Positions 1 to 5,348 of a stretch of DNA of 5,505 nucleotides are shown here, piece after piece; positions within the stretch are counted from its first letter, which is position 1, and each line of letters begins with the position of its first letter. The position numbers and the translations under genes were made by a program. Origin of the DNA: Rhodobiaceae bacterium (lineage in GTDB: Bacteria; Pseudomonadota; Alphaproteobacteria; MED-G09). The notes beneath the pieces were generated by a model, which saw only the letters and a list, made by a program, of their open reading frames with translations, made no database searches and was not told the DNA's origin. Where the stretch lies: assembly GCA_002728335.1 (NCBI GenBank), contig PBXC01000019.1:2714-8218 (forward strand), in the 5' to 3' direction.

Positions 1-467
1 GCATTCGCATTGATACATAAATCACTTGGAATTGAACTTTCAATTGTTATTACAGCTCTCCATTTTGCGAACTTAGCACCTAAATTGTAATATTCAATAA
101 GTCTTTCCCTTAGACCATCTAATCCTTCTGTTACTTTTTCACTTGAATTAAAAGCTAAATCTTTTGCTCCTGTATCTACTTTGATGCCAGGTAAAGATCC
201 TGCGTTAGAGATAACTTCAACAAGAGTTGGACCGTTTTTACTTTTTTGCCTAATTGTTTCATCAAATAGAATTACTCCAGAAATATAATTTTCCATTGCA
301 TTCTTGGTTTGAAAGAGTATTTCTCTATAATCTCTTCTATTTTCTTCAGTTGACTCAACATTAATAGTATCAAATCTCTTTTTTATTGTTCCGGAGCTCT
401 CGTCAGCAGCTAATATACCTTTACCAGGTGTTACCATTTGTTTTGCTATATTTTCTAAGTTACTCAT
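1..467 (-). CDS. fba: Class I fructose-bisphosphate aldolase, N-terminal part (cut by window edge)
   Basis: Reversible aldol cleavage of fructose-1,6-bisphosphate to dihydroxyacetone phosphate and glyceraldehyde-3-phosphate, in the cytoplasm, by the metal-independent Schiff-base (class I) mechanism. The 155 complete codons visible carry family motifs: PGKGILAADESSGTIKKRF at residues 14-32 (D22 matches the catalytic Asp33 of muscle aldolase), LFDET at 67-71, GIKVDTG at 94-100 (K96 matches Lys107) and GAKFAKWRAV at 130-139 (K135 matches Lys146). The Schiff-base lysine (Lys229 in muscle aldolase) and the C-terminal half lie outside the window. The ATG at 467 is chosen because a GAGG Shine-Dalgarno (473-476) sits 5 nt upstream and the N-terminus has the family length. 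It lies 11 nt after the pgk stop, as the fourth gene of the tkt-gap-pgk-fba operon. The family call is very secure. The symbol is generic, since fda or fbaB are also used for class I enzymes. Confidence 0.95.
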   Translation of the reverse strand, partial: MSNLENIAKQMVTPGKGILAADESSGTIKKRFDTINVESTEENRRDYREILFQTKNAMENYISGVILFDETIRQKSKNGPTLVEVISNAGSLPGIKVDTGAKDLAFNSSEKVTEGLDGLRERLIEYYNLGAKFAKWRAVITIESSIPSDLCINAN

Positions 468-472
468 TTTTT

Positions 473-476
473 CCTC
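473..476 (-). promoter_or_regulatory. Shine-Dalgarno site of fba
   Basis: GAGG on the minus strand lies 5 nt before the fba ATG, inside the 11-nt pgk-fba spacer. It fixes the aldolase start and shows that fba has its own ribosome loading site rather than relying only on coupling to pgk. Confidence 0.6.
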
Positions 477-478
477 AT

Positions 479-1681
479 TTATTTTTTTAACACTTCAATA
501 CCAGGTAGTTTTTGACCAGCTATCATTTCCAAAAAAGCTCCTCCAGCAGTTGATATATATGTAAAATCATTAACATAGTTTGATTGACTTATGGCAGCCA
601 CTGTATCGCCACCACCAGCAACAGATACAATTTTACCATTTTTTGTCATCTTTGACAGGGTTTTTGCTACTGAAGCAGTTCCTACATGAAAAGGACTTTG
701 TTCGAATAATCCAAGAGGACCACACCACAATACCTCTTTTGTTTTTGAAATTTCATCATCTATTATGGATATACTATTTTTTCCGATATCTAAGATTAAT
801 CCATCATCAGGAATATTATCAATATTATACTCGGAAAACTTTCCACCTTTTTTTAAGTTGCTGGCGACAACTGCATCAACTGGTAAAATAATTTTGCATT
901 TTTTTCTTGAAGCATTAGACATAATTTTTTTTGCCGTTTTAATCATCGTTTTTTCACTTAATGATTTTCCTATTTTTTTTCCTTGAGCTAGCAGAAATGT
1001 ATTTGCCATTGCTCCTCCAATAACAATTGCGTTTACATTTTTTAAAAGGTTATTGATTAAATTAATTTTAGTTGAGATTTTGGCACCACCAATGATAGCT
1101 AATTTTTTTTTATTTTTTGAGGATAAGAATTTGCTGACCGTTATAACTTCTTTTTCTAAAGAACGCCCACTAAAAGACGGAACATAATTTGTTAATCCTG
1201 TAACAGATGCATGGCTTCTATGCGCAACAGAAAAAGCATCATTTACAAAAAAATCACAATTTTTAGCTAAGTCTTTTGCAAAATATTTAAAGTTCTTTTC
1301 CTCTCCCTTATGAAACCTTGTATTTTCCATTACAACAACACTTCCATCAGGAATTTTTTTAATTAATTTTTGAAAATTTATTCCGCTATGATCCTTTGAG
1401 AAATAAATTTTACTTCGAGTTACTTTTTCAACTTTAGGAATTATATGTTTGAGACTCATTTTTTTATTATATGAACCTTTAGGTCTTCCAAAGTGAGACA
1501 AGATAACAATCTTGCATTTATTTTTTTTTAATTCTCTAATAGTAGGAAGAATACTTTTTATTCTCGTCGTATCTGTAACTTTGCCATTGATAGTAGGTAA
1601 ATTAAGATCAGCTCTCAAATAAACAGTTTTACCTTTTAGATTGTTTTCTAAAAGATCATCAAGATTTTTAATTTTTATCAT
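479..1681 (-). CDS. pgk: Phosphoglycerate kinase
   Basis: Reversible phosphate transfer between 1,3-bisphosphoglycerate and ADP, giving 3-phosphoglycerate and ATP; cytoplasmic, monomeric in the family. At 400 residues it has the usual bacterial length. N-terminal (substrate) domain motifs: RADLNLP at 23-29, DTTRI at 37-41, LSHFGRPKG at 61-69, ENTRFHKGEE at 119-128 and NDAFSVAHRSHAS at 147-159. C-terminal (nucleotide) domain motifs: GGAKISTK at 198-205, IGGAMANTFL at 221-230, LWCGPLGLFE at 318-327, GGGDTVAA at 356-363 and STAGGAFLE at 377-385. The STAGGAFLE form is typical of alphaproteobacterial enzymes. The ATG shares its A with the gap stop (TAATG) and has no visible Shine-Dalgarno, so translational coupling to gap is likely. 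The protein is lysine-rich (58 of 400 residues), and the gene carries several A8-A9 coding-strand runs (see findings). All key motifs are intact. Confidence 0.98.
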   Translation of the reverse strand: MIKIKNLDDLLENNLKGKTVYLRADLNLPTINGKVTDTTRIKSILPTIRELKKNKCKIVILSHFGRPKGSYNKKMSLKHIIPKVEKVTRSKIYFSKDHSGINFQKLIKKIPDGSVVVMENTRFHKGEEKNFKYFAKDLAKNCDFFVNDAFSVAHRSHASVTGLTNYVPSFSGRSLEKEVITVSKFLSSKNKKKLAIIGGAKISTKINLINNLLKNVNAIVIGGAMANTFLLAQGKKIGKSLSEKTMIKTAKKIMSNASRKKCKIILPVDAVVASNLKKGGKFSEYNIDNIPDDGLILDIGKNSISIIDDEISKTKEVLWCGPLGLFEQSPFHVGTASVAKTLSKMTKNGKIVSVAGGGDTVAAISQSNYVNDFTYISTAGGAFLEMIAGQKLPGIEVLKK

Positions 1682-2694
1682 TATGATTTGATAAGTTTTC
1701 CAATAAGAGATGCTGTATCACCCATTCGATTCGCAAATCCCCATTCATTGTCATACCAACTTAATACTCTACCCAATCTTCCCTTAATAACTTGTGTTTG
1801 TGTAAGATCAAAAATAGAACTTAATGGATTGTGATTATAATCAATTGAAACTAATGGCTTATCTTCAACACCAAGGACTCCTTTTAATTCTCCTTTAGAA
1901 GCTTTAATCATAGCGTTATTTATTGTTTCAGCGTCTATTTTTTTCTTAGAATTAAAAACAAGGTCAATCATCGAGACATTTGGAGTTGGAACTCTTACAG
2001 CTGTACCGTCTAATCTACCTTGTAATTCAGGTAAAACTAATCCTACAGCTTTTGCGGCGCCTGTCGATGAAGGTATCATAGATACTGAAGATGCCCTTGC
2101 TCTTCTTTCATCTGAGTGAAGAGTATCTAATATACTTTGATCGCCAGTGAAGGCATGAACCGTCGTCATGTAACCTTGATTTATACCACATATTTTATTT
2201 AGGACTTTTGCAACGGGAGCAAGGCAATTTGTAGTACAAGATGCATTAGATATTATCTTATGACTTTTTCTTATTTTTTTATGATTTACACCATATACAA
2301 CAGTTATATCCGCGTTTGTAGCAGGAGCGCTGATTAAAACTCTTTTAGCTCCCGCATTTAAATGAAGTTTTGCTTTTTCTTTTGAAGTAAAAATACCAGT
2401 GCACTCCATAACAACATCAACACCTAAATCACCCCAAGGTAAATCTTCTGGATTTCTTTCAGAAAAAATTTTAATAGATTTATTGCCAATACCAATTGAA
2501 GATTTTCTTCCAGTTACTTTTTTTGATAGAGTTCCATGAACAGAATCATATTGCAGAAGGTGAGCATTAAATTTTGCTGATCCAAGATCATTAATTGCAA
2601 CTACATCCAAGTCTCTTCTTCCAGATTCAATTATTGCCCTCAAAGCTAATCTTCCAATTCTTCCAAATCCGTTAATTGCAACTTTTGTAGCCAT
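1681..2694 (-). CDS. gap: Type I glyceraldehyde-3-phosphate dehydrogenase
   Basis: Oxidative phosphorylation of glyceraldehyde-3-phosphate to 1,3-bisphosphoglycerate with a nicotinamide coenzyme, or the reverse in gluconeogenesis; a cytoplasmic homotetramer in the family. The 337 residues match the usual length. The Rossmann motif NGFGRIGR is at 8-15, followed by AINDLGS at 33-39; D36 is the acidic residue at the strand end that favours NAD over NADP. The catalytic motif ASCTTNCLAP is at 151-160 (nucleophile C153), with the base H180 in TTVHAFTGDQ (177-186). Further motifs are RRARA (197-201), STGAAKAV (210-217), VRVPTPNVSMIDL (233-245) and SWYDNEWGFANRM (312-324). The start is supported by a strong Shine-Dalgarno (AAGGGGA) 5 nt upstream that overlaps the tkt stop. 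It lies 9 nt after tkt and overlaps pgk by 1 nt. The TL pair at 191-192 replaces the LP pair of Bacillus-type NAD enzymes, so coenzyme choice is probably but not certainly NAD. Confidence 0.98.
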   Translation of the reverse strand: MATKVAINGFGRIGRLALRAIIESGRRDLDVVAINDLGSAKFNAHLLQYDSVHGTLSKKVTGRKSSIGIGNKSIKIFSERNPEDLPWGDLGVDVVMECTGIFTSKEKAKLHLNAGAKRVLISAPATNADITVVYGVNHKKIRKSHKIISNASCTTNCLAPVAKVLNKICGINQGYMTTVHAFTGDQSILDTLHSDERRARASSVSMIPSSTGAAKAVGLVLPELQGRLDGTAVRVPTPNVSMIDLVFNSKKKIDAETINNAMIKASKGELKGVLGVEDKPLVSIDYNHNPLSSIFDLTQTQVIKGRLGRVLSWYDNEWGFANRMGDTASLIGKLIKS

Positions 2695-2698
2695 TTTA

Positions 2699-2704
2699 TC
2701 CCCT
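2699..2704 (-). promoter_or_regulatory. Shine-Dalgarno site of gap
   Basis: The minus strand reads TAAGGGGATAAAATG: the purine run AGGGGA overlaps the last base of the tkt TAA stop and ends about 4-5 nt before the gap ATG. It is the best ribosome-binding site in the window, which suggests gap is translated efficiently and independently of tkt. Confidence 0.7.
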
Positions 2705-4704
2705 TATAGTTTTTCTTTAATCTTATTAATTATATTATCTTTATCAATACCAAAGTTTTTATATAATTCATTGGCTGGAGCGCTTGCTCCAAATCCTTGC
2801 ATGCCAATAAACAAACCTTTTTCTCCAAGGTAATTTTGCCAGCCAAGACCAGTAGAGGCTTCAATTCCTACCCTTAAACCAGTTTGTCCAAGAGTTTGAT
2901 TAATGTAATTTTTATCCTGCTTATCGAAAAGTTCAAAAGAAGGCGCTGAAACAACTCGAGAATTAATTCCGCTATTTTTTAATTCTTCATGAACATCAAG
3001 AGCTAAAGAAACCTCGGATCCTGTAGCAATTAGATTGACTTGAGGATCACCTTCTGAACTTTTAATCTCATAAGCACCTAATGATGATTTATTTTTTTCA
3101 TCAAATTCATTTCTTAAGTGAGGACATCCCTGCCTACTAAGAGCAATAATACTTGGACCCTTACTTTGAATTGCCAGAGACCAACATTCTGCAGTTTCAG
3201 TGGTATCTGCCGGTCTAAATACATTTAGGTTTGGTATGGCCCTCAAACTTGGAAGATGTTCAACAGGTTGATGTGTTGGACCATCTTCACCAAGACCTAT
3301 AGAGTCATGAGTCATAACATGAATGACATTGATATCCATCAGAGCAGCCAATCTAATAGAAGGACGGCAATAATCAGAGAATACTAGAAATGTTCCCGAA
3401 TATGGTATCAAACCCTTATGCAAGGCAATACCATTCATTGCAGCTGCCATTCCATGCTCTCTAATACCGTAATGAATAAACCTTCCTTCGAAATTATCAC
3501 TGGAGATGACTTCAATATTATTCGTTTTTGTATTATTAGATCCTGTAAGATCAGCTGAACCACCGATAGTATTTGTTAATACTTTATTGATAGTTTCTAG
3601 CACCTCTTGTGAAGACTTTCTGGTTGCCCAATTGGGTTTTTCCTCTGAGAATGTTTTTTTGATTTCATTGATTGCTTTATCAAGTTCATCAGAAATTTCT
3701 CCATTAATATCATTTAATAATTCTGTACCTTTGTCTTTACTTTCAGAAACCCTAGTTTCCCATTCCTCTCTTTTTGAAGAATTTTTTAATCCTATAAGTC
3801 TCCAAGCATCTTTTACATCAGTAGGGGTTTCAAATTCTTTATAGTCCCAATTAAGGTTTTTTTTCATCTCTGAAATATCTTCTGCACCAAGTGGTGCTCC
3901 ATGTGATGAAGATTTTCCTTCTTTTGAGGGTGAACCAAAACCTATTCTAGTTTTACATGCAATCAAGGAAGGTTTATTTGAATTTATTGCCTCTTCAATT
4001 GCTAATTCAATATCTTCATGATTATGTCCATCAACTCTATTTACATCCCACCCAGAGGCTTCAAATCGCATAAGTTGATCAGTTGAGTCTGATAAATCTA
4101 TGGATCCATCAATAGAAATATTATTGTCGTCAAATAAAACAATTAATTTAGATAGCTTTAGATGACCCGCAAGACTTATTGCCTCTTGACTAATTCCTTC
4201 CATTAGATCTCCATCTGAAGCTATGACATATGTTTTGTGATCAACTAATTCGTCACCATATTTTGCATTTTGAATTTTTTCTGCAATAGCCATACCAACT
4301 GCAGTTGATATCCCTTGACCAAGCGGGCCAGTGGTAGTTTCTACTCCAAGTGTATGACCATATTCTGGATGACCAGGTGTTTTTGATCCAAGTTGCCTAA
4401 AGTTTTTAATTTCCTCAATTGTCATATCTTGATAACCAATTAAATGGTTAACAGCATATAAAAGCATTGAACCATGCCCTGCGGATAATACTATTCTATC
4501 TCTGTCTGGCCAATCAGGTTTTTGAGGATCAATTTTTAAAAATTTTGAATACAAGACTGTTGTAAAATCTGCAGCGCCCATTGGCATTCCGGGATGACCA
4601 CAATTAGCTTTTTCAACAGCATCAACTGCAAGAAATCTTATTGCATTAGCCATATCGCTGTAGCTAACTTCATTGGCAGGATTTGTTTTATCTTTATTGT
4701 TCAA
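2704..4704 (-). CDS. tkt: Transketolase (TTG start)
   Basis: Thiamine-diphosphate enzyme moving two-carbon ketol units between sugar phosphates in the pentose phosphate pathway; a cytoplasmic homodimer in the family. Its 666 residues are normal for bacteria. The N-terminal PP domain has GHPGMPMG (36-43), SAGHGSM (74-80), GPLGQG (126-131), the diphosphate/metal motif ASDGDLMEG (162-170) with DDNN (192-195), and H268 in SSSHGAPLG. The middle domain has ATRKSSQ (360-366), GGSADLTGSN (381-390), HYGIREHGMAA (411-421) with catalytic E416, the cofactor-ring pocket FSDYCRPSIR (442-451), and THDSIGLGEDGPTHQP (465-480) with H466 and H478. ALSRQ with R524 follows, then a C-terminal domain. The reading frame begins at TTG (4704-4702): no in-frame ATG or GTG precedes residue 18, and starting at M18 would leave a shorter N-terminus than E. 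coli TktA. No Shine-Dalgarno is visible. It is the first gene of the operon, directly downstream of a good promoter. Confidence 0.97.
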   Translation of the reverse strand: MNNKDKTNPANEVSYSDMANAIRFLAVDAVEKANCGHPGMPMGAADFTTVLYSKFLKIDPQKPDWPDRDRIVLSAGHGSMLLYAVNHLIGYQDMTIEEIKNFRQLGSKTPGHPEYGHTLGVETTTGPLGQGISTAVGMAIAEKIQNAKYGDELVDHKTYVIASDGDLMEGISQEAISLAGHLKLSKLIVLFDDNNISIDGSIDLSDSTDQLMRFEASGWDVNRVDGHNHEDIELAIEEAINSNKPSLIACKTRIGFGSPSKEGKSSSHGAPLGAEDISEMKKNLNWDYKEFETPTDVKDAWRLIGLKNSSKREEWETRVSESKDKGTELLNDINGEISDELDKAINEIKKTFSEEKPNWATRKSSQEVLETINKVLTNTIGGSADLTGSNNTKTNNIEVISSDNFEGRFIHYGIREHGMAAAMNGIALHKGLIPYSGTFLVFSDYCRPSIRLAALMDINVIHVMTHDSIGLGEDGPTHQPVEHLPSLRAIPNLNVFRPADTTETAECWSLAIQSKGPSIIALSRQGCPHLRNEFDEKNKSSLGAYEIKSSEGDPQVNLIATGSEVSLALDVHEELKNSGINSRVVSAPSFELFDKQDKNYINQTLGQTGLRVGIEASTGLGWQNYLGEKGLFIGMQGFGASAPANELYKNFGIDKDNIINKIKEKL

Positions 4705-4730
4705 TTTTAAGACTTAATTTTAATAAATTA

Positions 4731-4758
4731 ATTAGAACAAAGTTGAATTAAACGTCAA
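4731..4758 (-). promoter_or_regulatory. Predicted sigma70-type promoter of the tkt-gap-pgk-fba operon
   Basis: On the minus strand, TTGACG (4758-4753, 5 of 6 to the -35 consensus) is separated by 16 nt from TCTAAT (4736-4731, 5 of 6 to the -10 consensus). Transcription would start near 4724, leaving a leader of about 20 nt before the TTG start. This is the best promoter-like pair in the divergent region. The call rests on consensus matching only; chance matches are common in AT-rich DNA, but the -35 is unusually good and the position fits. Confidence 0.6.
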
Positions 4759-4760
4759 TC

Positions 4761-4776
4761 TGAATCAATTGATTCA
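4761..4776. repeat. Perfect 16-bp palindrome containing two GANTC sites
   Basis: TGAATCAATTGATTCA is identical to its reverse complement over all 16 bases. Symmetry stops abruptly at both flanks. It ends 2 bp upstream of the predicted tkt -35 box, a typical place for an operator bound by a dimeric regulator. Both arms are TGANTCA heptamers, so each carries a GANTC site, the CcrM target in alphaproteobacteria. A third copy of the heptamer lies at 4796-4802. With no loop and no T-run after it, it does not look like a terminator. Confidence 0.6.
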
Positions 4777-4791
4777 TTTAATTATTATTTG

Positions 4792-4819
4792 TTGCTGAAT
4801 CATAGATTAAATGTATGAT
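4792..4819 (+). promoter_or_regulatory. Possible promoter of the zauP-zapA-fthC genes
   Basis: TTGCTG (4792-4797, 3 of 6) and TATGAT (4814-4819, 5 of 6) are separated by 16 nt. A start about 7 nt after the -10 box would fall near 4826, only some 3 nt before the ATG at 4829, so the first gene would be leaderless or nearly so. The third TGAATCA heptamer (4796-4802) overlaps the end of the -35 and the spacer. The -35 match is weak, so this is tentative. Confidence 0.35.
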
Positions 4820-4828
4820 TAAATTATT

Positions 4829-5053
4829 ATGGATAACAGACTGAAAGAAATGAATGATTACATTTCAATTATTGAAAAAAAATCATTGGATTTGATTAAA
4901 AAATATCAAAAAACTAATCAAGATTTAAATTCAGCTATTCAAAAAATTGGCGAACTTACAAATAAGTTAGAAAAGAGCGAATCATCTATTAAGCAAGCTA
5001 AGAAAAATATCGATAATTTGATCGCAAAAATCAAAAATGGAAGATTTAATTAA
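4829..5053 (+). CDS. Small coiled-coil protein upstream of ZapA (ZauP-like)
   Basis: A 74-residue, charged protein with no signal peptide or membrane segment. It is almost entirely predicted coiled coil: hydrophobic or aromatic residues recur every seven positions at L5, I12, Y26, L33, I40, L47, I54, I61 and I68 (only S19 breaks the series), with I23, I37 and I65 on the companion a positions. In alphaproteobacteria a short coiled-coil protein is commonly encoded just upstream of zapA. In Caulobacter this is ZauP, which works with ZapA to focus the FtsZ ring. Position and architecture fit that role, but short coiled coils align poorly, so the assignment is by context. The ATG at 4829 has no Shine-Dalgarno; it could be read leaderless, and M8 (ATG at 4850) is the only nearby alternative. 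The stop lies 4 nt before the preferred zapA start, or overlaps the longer zapA frame by 17 nt. Confidence 0.8.
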   Translation: MDNRLKEMNDYISIIEKKSLDLIKKYQKTNQDLNSAIQKIGELTNKLEKSESSIKQAKKNIDNLIAKIKNGRFN

Positions 5054-5057
5054 TGAA

Positions 5058-5330
5058 ATGAGTAATGTAACAGTAGATATAAAGAACCGAGAATTCTTAA
5101 TTGCTTGTGAAGATGGTAAAGAGGAAGAGGTATTGGAGTTAGCAAAGATTTTTTCAGAACGTGTGTCAAAACTATCTGAAAGACTTAATGATCTTGATCA
5201 TGAAAGACTATTTTTGTTAGCAGGAATTTTAGCTGAAGAAGATAATAAAAATTTACTTAAAGCTTCAGGCTTAGATAAAGCAATGAATAATATCAAAAAA
5301 ATTGCTGAAAAGTTTGATGAAATTGATTAA
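5058..5330 (+). CDS. zapA: Cell division protein ZapA
   Basis: ZapA binds FtsZ in the cytoplasm and promotes filament bundling and Z-ring cohesion. The N-terminal beta-strand region VTVDIKNREFLIACEDGKEEEV matches the alphaproteobacterial pattern VTVxINxRxFxLACxDGEE. It is followed by LAKIFSERVSKLSER and RLFLLAGILAEE helices and a C-terminal helical tail, the globular head plus coiled-coil plan of the family. The ATG at 5058 gives a 90-residue protein beginning MSNVTV, matching the usual N-terminus, and lies 4 nt after the upstream stop. The same frame also has an ATG at 5037 (97 residues), which would overlap the upstream gene by 17 nt and add a non-conserved MEDLINE prefix. Neither has a clear Shine-Dalgarno, so the longer form remains possible. 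Its neighbours are the coiled-coil gene upstream and the cyclo-ligase gene 18 nt downstream. Confidence 0.9.
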   Translation: MSNVTVDIKNREFLIACEDGKEEEVLELAKIFSERVSKLSERLNDLDHERLFLLAGILAEEDNKNLLKASGLDKAMNNIKKIAEKFDEID

Positions 5331-5348
5331 TTAATTTTCTTACTTCAA

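Noticed and set aside
1..467. Class II (zinc-dependent) aldolase
   Set aside because: The visible half has class I motifs (GKGILAADES, AKWR) and none of the His-rich metal-binding motifs of class II.
580..986. Two plus-strand open frames (580-891 and 765-986) antisense to pgk
   Set aside because: They lie wholly inside pgk, which has all its conserved motifs. Their translations are low-complexity (His/Tyr/Phe-rich), with no family resemblance and no convincing start site.
3506..3844. Plus-strand open frame of 112 codons antisense to tkt
   Set aside because: It is a shadow of the transketolase frame. The Ser/Leu/Val-rich translation has the look of a reversed coding strand, and no promoter or ribosome site precedes it.
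4761..4776. Palindrome as a transcription terminator
   Set aside because: It has no loop, low G+C and no T-run on either side, and it lies between divergent gene starts where no terminator is needed.
4705..4828. CtrA binding site (TTAA-N7-TTAA)
   Set aside because: Several TTAA tetramers occur in the divergent region, but none of the pairs I checked has the 7-nt spacing (2, 3, 4 and 8 nt were found). They are expected in DNA this AT-rich.
5331..5348. Terminator or small RNA between zapA and the cyclo-ligase gene
   Set aside because: The 18-nt spacer is AT-rich without a stem; there is no room for an RNA gene.
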